From: Eucalyptus grandis
Taxonomy: Eukaryota > Streptophyta > Magnoliopsida > Myrtales > Myrtaceae
Direction of reading: 5' to 3'
Assembly (NCBI RefSeq): GCF_016545825.1
Contig: NC_052622.1
Span: forward strand, 6,515,001 to 6,579,000
Length of the DNA stretch: 64,000 nt
Part shown: piece after piece, positions 51,561 through 63,947 of the stretch
How the letters are laid out: each line of letters opens with the position of its first letter
Position numbering within the stretch: position 1 is the stretch's first letter
Position numbers and translations under genes: made by a program
The notes under the pieces: model-generated
The model's database searches: none
Told to the model about the DNA's origin: nothing
What the model saw: only the letters and a program-made list of their open reading frames with translations

Positions 51561-51577
51561 GACTGAGCTATCCCCGC
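51505..51577 (-). tRNA. trnF-GAA: tRNA-Phe (GAA)
   Basis: The minus strand gives a full 73-nt cloverleaf: acceptor GCGGGGA paired with TCACCGC (one G-A mismatch, as I recall it in other plant nuclear tRNA-Phe), D-arm with TAGCTCAGTCGG, anticodon loop CTGAAGA (C32, G34, G37) closed by CAGA/TCTG, and T-arm with GTTCGATCC. The discriminator base is A. There is no intron and CCA is not encoded. The nuclear type is supported by the exact A and B boxes and the T-run terminator. It lies 245 bp upstream of the WDR6-like start codon on the same strand, and 195 bp from the ATG8 start codon. Confidence 0.97.
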
Positions 51578-51724
51578 CTTGCTGTCCTTGATTGCTTCTT
51601 AAGATGGATATATAGAGTTTCTAATATGGTTAATAGTCTTAACTTAATACCGTGGACCAATCGAATTTAAGTTGCCGTATCCATTCTACTTCCTTCCCAC
51701 CTTTCCAGACTCTTCTTCCTTCTC

Positions 51725-51750
51725 CCTACCTATCTCTCTCTCTCTCTAGT
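51725..51750 (+). promoter_or_regulatory. pyrimidine-rich core promoter stretch before ATG8
   Basis: A CT-repeat tract lies 23-48 bp before the ATG8 start codon, like the Y-patch or leader CT tracts common in plant TATA-less promoters. No TATA box is evident between the tRNA gene and this point. Confidence 0.45.
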
Positions 51751-51772
51751 TTCTGCGCAGAGGATCGGGAAG

Positions 51773-53200
51773 ATGACCTCCTTCAAGGACGAGTTCACAT
51801 TCGGTTCGTACCTTCTATCTCTCTCTCGATCGATCGATTCTACGCACTCTGTCGTATGTTCGATCGAAATGCTCGAGACTAATCCACCCCAATTTCTTCC
51901 TTCTGCTGCCACTGACAGAGGAAAGGTTGGACGAGTCGCGCGACATCATCGCCAAGTACCCCAACCGCGTCCCCGTGAGTAGTCCCCTCCAACATCTTCT
52001 CCTCCTCAAAATCCCCCCCTTTCCCCGTTTTCCCTTTCCCCCTTATTAGCCCGACAGCGGTGATATTGGGATGTGGGTCTGGTTTCTGATTGTGTTGCCC
52101 CAACGATTCTGGCATTTTGTTTTGTCCATAGAAGGTGTTCTGTTCGTTTTCGGCGCATGATGTTTTGTTTTTTCTTTAGCCTTTTTGAGCGGAGCTGTTT
52201 GCTTGACGCGATCCACCGATTCCTTGCAGGTAGTTGTGGAGAGATATTCGAGAACGAAACTTCCTGACATGGAGAAAAAGAAGTAAGTCGAAAAGGGTAG
52301 TTTTGCTTTACATTAGCATCACTCGAGCAGTGTGCCCGCGATGTACAAGCGGAAGCTATGAATGTTTCGTTAGCCCACTCTTGCGTTCTTGCTGTTGATT
52401 GTAATTATCAAGCTCTGTGGTTCTTTCTGGCTTGTGCGAAATAGTACGGTTTCTTCCTGTATGCACCGAGGGTTTGCTACGTTAAGTTGTGGCGTAGATG
52501 GGTACTTGTTATGTGGACATTCGAGGCCCCCAATGGGATGTGCAAACAGGATAGCCGCTGTCTCGGATGACAAATGGTCTTGGCAGCTATCTTGAGCGTC
52601 TCTTGTATCTATCAACTTCAGTGCTCGCTGCGTCCTTTGAGAAATGAGAGCTGCTGTTGAAAAAGTCATGTTCTTTAAAGCTTCTTGTCGACCCAGTTGA
52701 TGAGCAAAACCATTTAACGAGTATTGTTGTGATGGTTGTTGGCGTGTTCTGATGAAAAATATTAGGGAAAAGTGGCGATGTATTGTCCATTACCACATTA
52801 ACCAGCACTCCAAGCGCAGCAGTGAGAGAGGACATCAAAACTAATGCAGCTTTGTCCTTAACTGCAGTGCTTTGTTTTTGCTTTGACAGATTTTTGGTTC
52901 CTCGAGACATGTCCGTCGGACAGTTCATCTACATCTTGAGCAGCAGGCTTCGCGTGCCTCCTGGAAAAGCTCTGTTCGTCTTTGTAAAGAACACACTGCC
53001 GCAGACAGGTAAATTTTGCCTTTTCGATTTTTTAACTATATGAATGAAAGGCGTGGAAGCTTTGCATTTATCGCCACTTCTTTTGATTGTTTGCTGCAGC
53101 CAGTTTGATGGACTCTGTATATGAATCATATAAGGACGAGGACGGATTTCTGTACATGTGTTACAGTAGTGAGAAAACCTTTGGCTCGCAAATAATGTAG
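51773..53200 (+). CDS. ATG8: autophagy-related protein 8 (ATG8h/i-like clade)
   Basis: A ubiquitin-like modifier joined to phosphatidylethanolamine on autophagosome membranes; it recruits cargo receptors. Exons 51773-51803, 51919-51974, 52230-52282, 52890-53008 and 53100-53200 sum to 360 nt (119 aa), all with GT-AG introns. The start is MTSFKDEF. Conserved blocks seen are [52 protein letters not shown] and the end SSEKTFG. The [12 protein letters not shown] form and the internal substitutions point to the h/i clade. The C-terminal glycine is followed by four more residues (SQIM), so ATG4 cleavage would be needed, unlike Arabidopsis ATG8h/i, which end at the glycine. Transcribed divergently from the WDR6-like gene. 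Confidence 0.95.
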
Positions 53201-54949
53201 ATGTGTGGATAACGGCATCTTGTGAACTTGAAATGTGTCAATTCATTTAAATTACATTGTACACCACATGTTGCATTGCTAGATATTCAATGTCTATTTG
53301 GTGTAATTTCCTTTTTTGCCTTTGTGAGGCTCACTCAATCTCTGCTCAAGCCTCAATATACACAAGTAATTGTTTACGTTCTTTCTCTTCTTGCATGTTC
53401 GCACTGCTTTCAATTGCATTTTTTCTGAGTATTCAGAGTGAAGTCGTCGGGCAGTCAGTCTCTTTTTCTAATTGACATGCTCATGCCTTGGGAGTGCCTT
53501 TGTTCAGCGGAAAAATGTTCTGCGTAGTTTTCTTAACCTTCAGATGATGTTTTCTCCTAGAAACACTTGAGAACGATCACTACATCCCACGGTTTCTGAC
53601 TTTTCTAATGGCAAGAGTTATCTTTTGACATGTTTCCTAACATTTAGCCACTGGCTCTTGTATGATATTGAATATTCGGGTTAAACTCAATGTAGAGGGT
53701 CATGTCTTTTTGAGCTGGACTAGGCTCGATCATTGAATATAAAGTCAAAAGCAAGTTGAGCTTGTACTCAAGATTGAGATAGAGCCAGAGATTTAAATAT
53801 ACAGTTTATGTATAAAAATTTTGGCATTTTATGCAGCTTCGACAAAAATGCAGGCTGTACCAAATTATCACAAATAGCGGCGCTCATACATTGCCTTAAG
53901 TACAAGGTTTGGCTAATGGACTGGTAAGCCTAAACTTATCTCGGACAATTCACAACTTAAGTTCGAGTTCGAGTATTTAGCATTTTTTAATGGGTCGATT
54001 AAAAATCCAAATAAAGTAATGGGAAAAGCTAATGCCCTTTCGGTACTTTTTTATTTTCAAGAAAAATATCTTTATAGGTAATCTAGATTGATTTTAATTA
54101 ACTTTTCAAACATATGAGGTGATGGAGTGCACAATCCACCAATTTAACAAATTACAGGACTTATTTCGTAGCAATGAAAGTATATGTTAGGTCAAAATTC
54201 ATATTAACAACCCTATATGTAATTTCTAATTAACACGTAGTTACTTAAATTTTTTGGATTTTCTCTCGTTTAATGAAATCTAAGTTATATGTCTTGCAAT
54301 TTAAGTAAATGGCTTAATTCTAATAACGGACAATTTCTAATCAAATGGATCTAGCAACAATTATTAAATGACATGAACCTAATTCTATATAACATGTGCA
54401 TGATATTTTTGTATTTTTTTTTTTATAAAAATTCATAGTTAAAAATTACTAACAATAAAAATCTAATTGAAGTGAGCTATTTTAAGTTAGGAAATAGACT
54501 AATCTAAATCCTATATTAACTTAGAAATTTATCTCGACATGCAATTAATTCCAAGATATTATCTAACCTAGATATATCTAAACATGCATTCTAATATAAT
54601 TAGAAATTTATCTAACTATTCTATGATGCAATTCGATCTAGGAAATCAATTGTAATCTACATGATATGCAAATGCAATCTTTTTTTTGTATTTTTTGGAA
54701 TAAATAATGCAATTAAGGCAAGATAAACACCAAATCATTCATAGTCATAGTCATCAAAGATATCATCCATTGTTCGAATTAGGAAACAATATCTAATCAT
54801 CTTGATTATTTTGCTAATAAAATCAATAAATTGATCTTAAGCCCTAAAAATCAAAATGTCAATTTTATTAAAAAACCTATCATTCAAATATGCACATAAA
54901 ATATTGAAAAGCATAAATTAGGCAATAAAATACACAAATCAAATTTAGA
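53201..54949. other. intergenic AT-rich region
   Basis: The first few hundred bases are probably the ATG8 3'UTR. The rest is AT-rich with no coding signal. Part of 54000-54949 may belong to the LTR-like sequence described next. Confidence 0.5.
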
Positions 54950-56222
54950 TAAGATAATTACCTAATTCCGTAAATAATATTGCCAAATTTGAAGCAAATG
55001 GAATCCTCTTAACGGATGACCGGTGGTGGCTCACAGCTGAGACTCGACATGGTGAAGAGGTGGTGCTACAACACCAAGGGCTGTTAGACGAGTGGCGCAG
55101 GCCGGCGAGGCTTGCGGATAGCAATTTGCGTTGATGCTTCTTAGCACAATGAGACAATTCTTGGTGATGTGCACAAGGTTGGGATTAAAAACTGTTAAGA
55201 GCAATTCACTGGAGACTCCACAAACACCAGGAGTTTTGGACGTGATGAGGGTAGCAACGGACGCTTGAATAACACGCGGCAACTTTCGGATGCTCTAACA
55301 GTCTTAGCCGCTTGTGGGAAACCGATGATCAGCACCACAACTCGTCGTCAGGGTTGTGGCTGGGCTCGGCAGCATAGCAAGTGAAGAGTAGGAGACGTCA
55401 TGGACACATTGGACAGCAGCTCGGACCAACGGGACAACGGCTTGGTCGTGGTTGGCATTGTCGGAAACGTGGCTAAGTAGCGGCGCGAGTCGCTGGACGT
55501 CGTTGGGCTCCCTCTTTCAAGGTGCCCGAGATGCTTGCTGCGCCGAACTACGGATGGGGGCGTCGGGGAAGCTGCGGAAAGCGTCCAGAATTTTAGGCAA
55601 AGGACACGACTTGCCCAGGAAGGAGATCAGCTTCTTTGTTGACCTTTGACCTAGTTTTCTCCTCCTCTCTTCCCTCATGAGCCGACGTGCTCTCATGATG
55701 TGCCACCGCCTCCTCTAACTTGTGTAGCCCCCCTTTTATATGCAAAGTAACAATGCCCATCAAAGAAAGAAATCACATGGCGCGGCCGAGGACACGATTT
55801 TGTTTTCTTCTAATTGCGGATTTTTTCCTTGGACGAATATGTATTCTTCCTTTTCTTCTTCAACCGAATATTTCTTCTTTCTATTGACTAATCCCATACA
55901 TTAACCCACCTTCCTTTCTGATCATGGGTATGTGAAGATGCCGACCAAAATATTTCGTGGAGATATTCATTCTTGTTTCAAAACAAAGATATATTGCTCA
56001 AAGAATAAAACATCCTCCATATGAATCTTTTCCGAAAATATCAAATTGCCATTTTTCATAAGTCAATTTTTGGTCATTGAGCTTGAGCCAATTTGCTCTC
56101 CCCGTGGCCCTAATCCAACTCGTCAAATTAAAGCTCAGAACTATCAATTTAAACCCATATGTCACAATCCAATGCAAATGCAATAAATGAATGATCGGGT
56201 CGTCAAAATTTAAGTGTCAACA
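54950..56222 (-). mobile_element. LTR-like sequence, probably a solo LTR remnant
   Basis: Read on the minus strand, the block begins TGTTGACACTTAA at 56222, in the style of a plant LTR start. It then has a TATA-like GCATATAAAAGGGG (about 55731-55744), followed by a GC-richer leader with short antisense ORFs (54945-55282). The other end (CA with a matching target duplication) could not be found, so the boundary at 54950 is arbitrary. No polyprotein remnant is adjacent. Confidence 0.35.
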
Positions 56223-56784
56223 CTTAGGTTGGCAAGAGAGAGAATCCACAACCAACATTTCAGCAAAAATTAAGCCAATGCTCTGGACAAACATTGTCGA
56301 ATCAGTTATAAAGGTAATGTCGCACAACTCTGTATTTCAACCAAAACCGGACATTTATATATAGTTTGTCAACAACACCCAAATCAACAGCAATTAAAGA
56401 AGCGGCTGATGAGGGGCGCAAAATATTTTAACAAAAGAAGTATAACGCCAGAGGGCCATTGCACCGGAAACAAAAACTAAACCAAACTACAATCAACGAG
56501 CCTAGCGCTGTAATTCTCATATGAAAAGTGACCTTTGTGTATACCACACCTTGCTGTGGACCAGGCAACCCATGTGCATAAAAAATGGCCAAGTATCGAC
56601 CATCATGCCTTCAGCCATCAGCCTTGATGCCAAAGGATAGTTTGCTGAGCACCTAAATGGTGCTTACACACAAGATGAGCTCAGAGAAGTAGACATTTTC
56701 ACATGTCTCGAGTTCAGTCATAATCTCTGGAATCCCCAAAGAGCTTCATAGTCCATACTCCTATAGCAGAACCACTTAGTGCTT

Positions 56785-59700
56785 CTAAGAGAAGAGCTTC
56801 TGACCACCGCCGTTCTTCCAAACCCCACGCACAGGCAATGCACCATTAGGATCTTCCCTGCCTTTTGATCTGTTATCCACTGGATCAGGATCGGAATCAG
56901 AATTCTTCAGGTCTAGAATTGCAGCCTTTGAGTCCTCCCCCAAACGAACTCTGTGAAATTTAGACATTTTCTTCCGTTGCTTACCCCCTCCACCTCCATC
57001 ACCAACACTGTTACCAGTTCCACCACCCCCAGCAGATGCCTCCGATTTTGTTTTATTACTAGAACTCAGTGATAATTGCTTATCACCATTGGTCACTACT
57101 TTTGATTTCCCATTGACAGATCGGTATCCATCCTTCAATAAAACCTCCACCTCTTCTTCTGGCGGCTTGTACTTTGACTGCATCTCCTGAACAGTGCTCA
57201 TAATGCTATCTGCCAACTTATTCTTCCGGTTGCCATCAACAGCACCAGTAGACTTACCCTTACCTTTCCTGTTACCACCACCATTCCCTAAGATGTCCCG
57301 ACTCCAACCACTTTCCCCAACACCACTCCTTCGCATTCTAGCATTATGTGCTTCAATAAGTTCTCTTTGTTTCTCAATGTCAGGGCATAGTCTAGCCAAA
57401 TCAAGAATCAAATGTGACAATCCAAAATTCTGCACATAATCAAGGTATATTTCTGTGTCAATTGAACCCTGACGATAGTGAGCAGAAATCTCTTTGAAAA
57501 CAGTGAACTTCTCTTGGTCACCATCTAAAGCAGCCCGTATCTTTTCTACCAGCGATCTGTTGGCAGAATGGACATCTTCCACCTTTGGCAAAACCTGGCT
57601 CGTGGGAGCCATTTTGCGCACCTGGCTAGCAGAGACCGGCGGGAATTCTGAAGGCTCCATAGATGCCCTTGCAGCAAGATTAGGTGCTGATGAAGAATGG
57701 GTCATCTTATTGGTGCTACTGCTTTCAGCATGCTTGGAAGAGCCAACTGACATAACTGCATGAGCTGTAGCTGCCCGACTCTGACCCTTAGCCAAACTAG
57801 CATAGCTTGATAAAGTAGGTCCATTACTCATACTTGGGGTTGCCACAGATGCAACATTTGCTGCATGTGCAGATGAAGAAGTTGATGGGAGTGAGGAACG
57901 ACTTGCAGCTGGCCAAGCCTGAGCTCGACTTGTAACATTCTTGCGTCGAAGACGAGCAGCCATTGTGTTTTTTGGCAAACCTTCTGTGTCCTGTTTGTTT
58001 GCTTGTTGACTGGAGTTTGCAGCCATGGGGAGAGGAGGAAAGGCAGTTTCTTGTAGAGGTCCACTCCGAGAATTTTGCCCCAAAGCTTGGAGATATCTTG
58101 AAGAAGGTTCAGAATCAGTTGCGTTCAAAGACTCAAACGGCTGGACTATTTGATCTATATCATCCAAATCTCCAGGATCAGTACTTCTATGTGCATTGAT
58201 CGATAAGGATGGATCAGGCGGAGGGCGATCAAAGTTTGCAGAATCTAGACTGGCTTGAATGGCCATTGAAATCTGCTCTTCAGCAAAATCACGATGAAAT
58301 GTCCTACCCCTTCCACGGCGACGATCTTGTTCATTACCCCGATGGTATCGAAAACTGGTGGGTATCTAGAAGTAGAACAACATTTCGCCAAAGCATCAAG
58401 AAAGGGAAGAATGCCAAGGATATATAACACAGAGTCGACATGCCAATACGCATATTCAAAATAACAAGTGATCATCAGTAGGGTCACTAACTGCAAAACA
58501 TTAGGACACACGATAATCTTCCCTCAGAATTACTCAAATCAATAAATTATATATACCTGGAGTGCAGCATTCCGCTTAGAACGAGACATACGACCACCAT
58601 GTTCCAAGGTATTATGCCGCTGAAATAATCAGATACACAAAACTTTATAGGGACTGCCAAGCATATATAATATATGAATGATGACTAACCAAAACACAAA
58701 CGATTGCAATTATTTTCTTAATCTAACATTTAAAACATCTAACAAGTGTCCATTTCAGACTATTTCAAAAGCCGTGATCACAGACCTTCATTTCTCCGTC
58801 AGATTGAAAGACAATAAACTTTTTGGCAAGGCAAGCCTCATCCTCACACAGGAAGTGCTCTTGACGGAAGTGAATCTGTGAGAAACAAGTTTCAATAATA
58901 CATAAATGTAAGAGATGTTCCTTGGCCAAAAAGAGTGTGAGACTGTAGGTAAGATATATGAACATTGATATCTTACTTCTAAATCATCATAGTCCTTAAA
59001 GTATTCATATTGTCCTGGGTGCTGCCTGCAGATCAGCAGTACAGATCAGCACTCCTAAAGATTTGGAATTTCAAATGGTACCATATGTCTTAGTAATACC
59101 GCAAAATTTTACCTTTGGCAAATAAAACACGTATAGTGTTCTGTCGACATATGAGTGTACAGTTCATTATCCCCATAAAAAGGTGTTCTGCAGAACTCAC
59201 ACATAGGATGACCTGTAAAGCCACCTCTTTCACTCTCACTTCCATCCACCTCAGAATCTCCTGTGTTTATATGCTGATTCAACTGTGAGCGAGTATATAA
59301 TTTCTGCTCACAAATGAATACCTGCATCACCAAAAATCAATGGAACATCAAGCACAAACAAAGTCGAGGAGGCAAGCCCTATGGTAAGAATTCCATCTAG
59401 AATATATTCGTATCATGTTAGATTCCACTAATATCCACACCTTCCGCCCTTCCAAGCACAAGCTGCACATGAGTACTTTATGCTGATGAAACAAATGACC
59501 CTTCAGCTGTTCGATATTCCTAAACCTCCCCCGACGTTTAGAGGCATCATTGGTTTTCTCCTCCAATTTATCACAAATGCTACATGAAAGCTTGCACATT
59601 GCCTTGACCATCCTATAATGGTCAACGTCATCAAAAAATGCCTGGGTATCTTCATGGAACCAATATGACCCAACACGACCTTCTTTTGGTTCAGAAGGCA

Positions 59701-60855
59701 GTACTGAAAAATCATTGAGTGTCCTCGTATAATCTCCTAAAGCCTGGAAACAGCAGCAGCATAAGGACTATTGAAAATGGAGTAATCAAATTGACTAACA
59801 AGACCCTGAACCAGGAAGAGGATATCACTGCTATGGCAAACTGAAATAGTGAAGGCACAAATTTGGAAAATAGCAAGTTCTAACGACCAAAGTCAAATCT
59901 AAAATCAAAGAACTCTTATCAAATATCAGCATATCAATTTGCAAAAATCAGCAGATCTTATGGGAATCCATTGCAATTGATCTAACAATTCATATAAGAT
60001 GTGATACAGATTATCGAAAATCAGATAATACCCCAGCAGATTAATTAGGACTTCACACCAAAAAGAATAAGCATCTAGCGATAGAACCTCCAACTGAAGT
60101 CTGGAACTATGTGAATTAGAAGGTATCTCATTGTCGTGCAGCATATATCTAGCCGTTTAGCTAAGTTAAACTTGTTCGTGAGCAGTATCCATCCGGCTCT
60201 ATACTAATAAGAACACCATAGCCAATGAAGTCTCTCAATCGATTACAGAGAGAATTTCAACTCCGCAGAATTCACGCCTTTAGAGGAATGCAGGTGACAC
60301 GAAACCATAGCCAATCAAAGATCACGTTTTGTCTTTACGATCAACCCAAAGTAAGCCGAATCGCATAATTAGCCTAAGCGAGGGCAAAAGCATATCATAG
60401 GACTTTCCCGACACTATCACAAGCCGATCAATTTCGACTAAAGTCACGGGTCGTGAACTTATCGCACAACCCTGCAGCGGTGCATCATCATCATCATTGA
60501 TCCGAGTGGCGCCCACGCCGACGCATTACAGACTCAGCTCCACATAAGGATCACACTGGCTAACCACATACAATCATACTAACGCCAAAAAAAAAAAAAA
60601 AAGATGCCCAACATGACCACCAAAAATCCAATTCCTCACTTCGATCCACAGACCGGGATCATCGTCATTCTCCCGAGGCCCCCTCACCTTGGTGACGAAG
60701 ACGACGTCGCAGTCGGCCTTGCAGATGCAGCACCGCCGGTCGTCGCAGATGAAGCGGAGGCGGGCGACGCAGGTGGAGCAGACCTCGCGGTGGCCGCAGG
60801 CACCGTAGGCCACCCACTCCAGCGCCTCGGCGCACACGGCGCAGGAATCGTCCAT
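56785..60855 (-). CDS. RING and C2H2 zinc-finger E3 ligase, HEL2/ZNF598 type
   Basis: Yeast Hel2 and mammalian ZNF598 sense collided ribosomes and ubiquitinate 40S proteins to start ribosome-associated quality control; the plant function is inferred from the shared architecture. Exons, 5' to 3': 60855-60688, 59743-59441, 59321-59113, 59025-58977, 58875-58786, 58619-58557, 58365-56785. They sum to 2,463 nt, or 820 aa, in frame throughout. The RING lies at residues 5-45 (C5, C8, C20, H22, C26, C29, C42, C45). A string of Cys-His fingers follows (CSICDKL, MCSLCLEG, MCEFCRTPF, CFICQR, FLCEDEAC, then RHNTLEHGG), in the family order. The last exon encodes a Ser/Ala- and Lys-rich tail with a Gly-rich run near residue 760, ending WKNGGGQKLFS. 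Intron 1 is about 940 bp. Confidence 0.93.
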
Positions 60856-61545
60856 CTCCCGGCGATCGAAGGTGGGGGCGGGGGCGGGGCGGGGGCGCCT
60901 AGGGTTTTCCGGGCGTCGGCGAAATCGGAGGAGGCGGGGCGACCGGGCGGGGAATGCAGGGCGGAGTCGAATCGGCGCGCGGGATCGGGCGGAGACGGGG
61001 AGATCGCGGATGACGAAGCGATTTTACGGTTTGGATTGAAGCCTTGAAGGTTCGGTTTTCCTAGGGAGCTCGGCTTCGGCGATGGAAAGTGGGTGAAGAG
61101 GCGAAAGGTTTGATTTTAAAAAAAGAAAAAAAAATTGGAGTTTGCAAGGAATTTCGTATTTTATATTTTTTCCTTTTTTATTTTTTTCTTATTTTATTTT
61201 GGGACTAAGAGAGAAGTTTCTTATTATTATTTTTTAATTGTTTTGTTTCCTTTTTTTTTTTATAATAAATTTGGGTCCACTCTTGCAGATCACGGTAACG
61301 CGGAAAAGTGTGAATTGGTCTTAAGGTTTGACCGGCGAAAAAAAATTGAGTGGAAATAACTGCTGTTAAAATAAAAGGGGCAAATTCAATAGTACGGTAA
61401 TAGAAATTCATGGTAAAAAGCACGGCGAGAGGCTTAAATTTCTCCTCTTCTTCTTCTTCTTCTTTTTCTTCTTCTTCTTTCAAACCTGTGCTGAGCCGAT
61501 TGTCAAGGTGACCATATTGAGCAAGAAAATGTTTACATCTTTCTA
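60856..61545. other. upstream region of the HEL2-like gene
   Basis: GC-rich up to about 61050, as expected for the promoter and leader of the minus-strand gene, and AT-rich beyond. A TTC microsatellite lies at 61444-61480. The plus ORF 60604-61047 is a shadow of the first exon and leader. Confidence 0.55.
61444..61480. repeat. TTC microsatellite
   Basis: About twelve TTC or TTT triplets in a row. Confidence 0.85.
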
Positions 61546-63194
61546 GGGAAAATTTCACTTAAAAGGGCCTGAAGTGGAACTATTTTCTAAAAAAAAACCC
61601 TAAAGTGTACATTATATCAAATAAGGGCTTGAAGTAATTGATTTAGTCTCGAATAAGGATTTCAACCTGGAAACCAGTCAATTCTTATTTGCGGTAGGGG
61701 TATTTTCATCTAAAGATTTTTTTTTCTTTATACTTTTTGTTTTCTTTCTTTTTTCATCTTGCTCACCTCCTTCTTGACAAATGCATCAGACTCCTGACGC
61801 ACGAACTTGCACAGGTGCAAAACAATTTGAAAAAATTTAGAAAAACAAGAAAACAAAAAGATATTCGAGAAGTTATGCAGTTTTGCAAAACTGCAAATTG
61901 TGTGCTTCAATTCTACAGCCTCCCCATCAGCAAACTTCAAAGCGCTTGCTCTACATTATGCAATTTTGCATCCTCACCCAAGAACTCATTGAATTCGACA
62001 TGAGCCGGTTTTTAAGTTATTCGCCACCACTCACCTTTTCCAATGACGATAATGAACTTGAGAATCAAGTAATATCCATAAGTGGGTTTTGTTTTTATTC
62101 AATTTGCTTGTAAAAACTTATTATGGCAATTAAAGTAACAATTTTATGCTCTCCCCGTCAATGAAATTGCCTATGCCACAATAACTTTCACTCATAACTT
62201 CTTGGGAATGTTTTATTGGGTCCAGGTTGGATTATTCATAACATTCATAGACATAGTTTGCATTGAGGTGAAATATGTGGCTTCTTGAGAGAGTCCAATT
62301 GTGTCATGCATGCTGGTTATTTTCAAAAGTTGTTGAATCATTTTGACCCGTGATTGAAAATACTCGCCTTTGGTGGCAATTTGAATCAGACAACACTCAA
62401 TCTAAAAAACAAATGACTTTGGTCTACACATGTTCAAATAAATTTGCTTCTTTGACTCTGAAATATTATCTAAATAGATTTGAGAGAGAATAACAAGATG
62501 AAAAAAGTGTAAAATTGCTCAAAAATTCCCAAAACCATGTATTTCACTAAACAAATCAATGCACATGAGTATCACAGAGATTCCTCAAAAACCTCTAATA
62601 AATTTGGCTTAGACACTTCAATCCGGCTTTCCTTGCTAAGATCGATCATAGCTTGCGTGAGCACCGATTTGAATTCAAGCATCGATGACAACGGGGGTAG
62701 CAAGCTAATGGCTTACATCTCATCATGCTTCATGCTTAACGACAACCACAAGATGTGGGGATTGAATCAAGCTGAGCGTCACATCTTGGTCCACTCGTGC
62801 TCAATCTAGGGCTTGGATTGACCTCCATCTTTCAACAAAGGTACTAGAATTGTTGTTGAGGGCAATGACAAATGAGGTTGAGGGTGTTGATGGCTAATTT
62901 GGCAAGGAAGATAGAGATGGACTTTGGAGAACGCGATCTAAAGAGTGAAAAAGGTGAAGGCTCAATGATGATGAAGAAAGGAAAGAGAAGGAGAAAATAA
63001 ATTAAGAAAAGAAGGAGAAAAAAGTCTTTAGACGAAAATACCCCTAGATGTAAATAAAATTTGATTGACTTTTAAGTTGAGGCCCTTATTTGAAACTAAG
63101 TTGGTCACTTTAGGTTCTTGTTTGAGATAATGTCCATTTTGGGTCATTTTTTGAAAAAACGGTTCCATTTTGGGCCTTTAATTGAAATTTTCCC
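61546..63194. mobile_element. Mutator-like MITE with long terminal inverted repeats and 9-bp TSD
   Basis: A perfect 9-bp direct repeat ATCTTTCTA flanks the element (61537-61545 and 63195-63203). The outermost sequence is GGGAAAATTTCACTTAAAAG on the left and, read inward, GGGAAAATTTCAATTAAAGG on the right. The inverted similarity extends about 200 bp, through the shared blocks AAATAAGGGC and GGGGTATTTTC. Length is 1,649 bp. The target size and long TIRs are typical of Mutator-like elements. There is no transposase; the internal ORFs (61737-62113 and 62537-62809) resemble no known family but could be captured host sequence. Confidence 0.85.
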
Positions 63195-63285
63195 ATCTTT
63201 CTATGCACCAGCTAAACGCAAAATGAGAAACACGGCACATTAAAAATGACTTATAAAATGCTTATTAACGAAATCATTTCATTTA

Positions 63286-63947
63286 GGGAAAATTTCAAAT
63301 AACAATTTAAAATATCCTCATTTTCTTATATAAAAATCCAAAATGATCTTTATTTCAAATTAAAACCCGATATGACCATGTTAGTGTTTAAAATGGGCTT
63401 GAAGTGGCTATAATAATTTTAAATAAGTATCTAATTTCACCAATCACTGACCGGTTAAATATTATGGCCAATCAAAGGGCATTTTTCGTCCAAAGTTATT
63501 TTTAATTATAAATTATAAATTATTTTTTCCCTCTTTTCTCTTATTTCTTTTTTCTTTTTTTTTGGCAAGAGCCTGCAACTATCACTGGTTGTTGCCATGA
63601 GCGAGGGCCATAACCCTCACCTAGATCTAATGAGGGCAACCCTCGCCTCTCTTGGCATTGCAAAGAAAGAGAAAATAAGAAAAAGGAAAAAAGGAAAGAA
63701 AAATGGAAAAATTCAAAAAAAGGGTAAATAATGAAAATGCTCTTGATCAGCTGAGTAGTTAGGCCCTCTTTGAAAGTGTCATAGCTATTTCGAGCCTTTA
63801 TTTGAAACAAGATTCATTTCAAACCATTTTTTGAAAAAAATAATAAAAAAATGAGTGCACTTCTAACCCTTATTTGAAAAAAATATTAATTTCAAGTCTC
63901 TTTTTGAAAAAATGATGACACTTTAAGCCATTATTTGTAATTTTTCC
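63286..63947. mobile_element. second Mutator-like MITE, related ends
   Basis: The left end GGGAAAATTTCAAATAAC and the inward-read right end GGAAAAATTACAAATAATGG are inverted repeats. The same alternation of AAATAAGGG and TCAAAAAA motifs as in the element at 61546 follows. The flanks TTTCATTTA (63277-63285) and TTTCATTTC (63948-63956) match at 8 of 9 bases. The 662-bp element lies 91 bp from the first. There is no coding capacity; the 89-aa minus ORF at 63541-63810 is low-complexity. Confidence 0.65.

Noticed and set aside
55452..55649. 65-aa plus-strand frame
   Set aside because: Sits antisense in the LTR-like leader and has no similarity to known proteins.
28471..61050. AdoMet synthase, WDR6, tRNA-Phe and HEL2-like as a functional cluster
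   Set aside because: AdoMet serves all methylation and lies over 10 kb away on its own promoter; only the WDR6 and tRNA-Phe adjacency seems worth testing.
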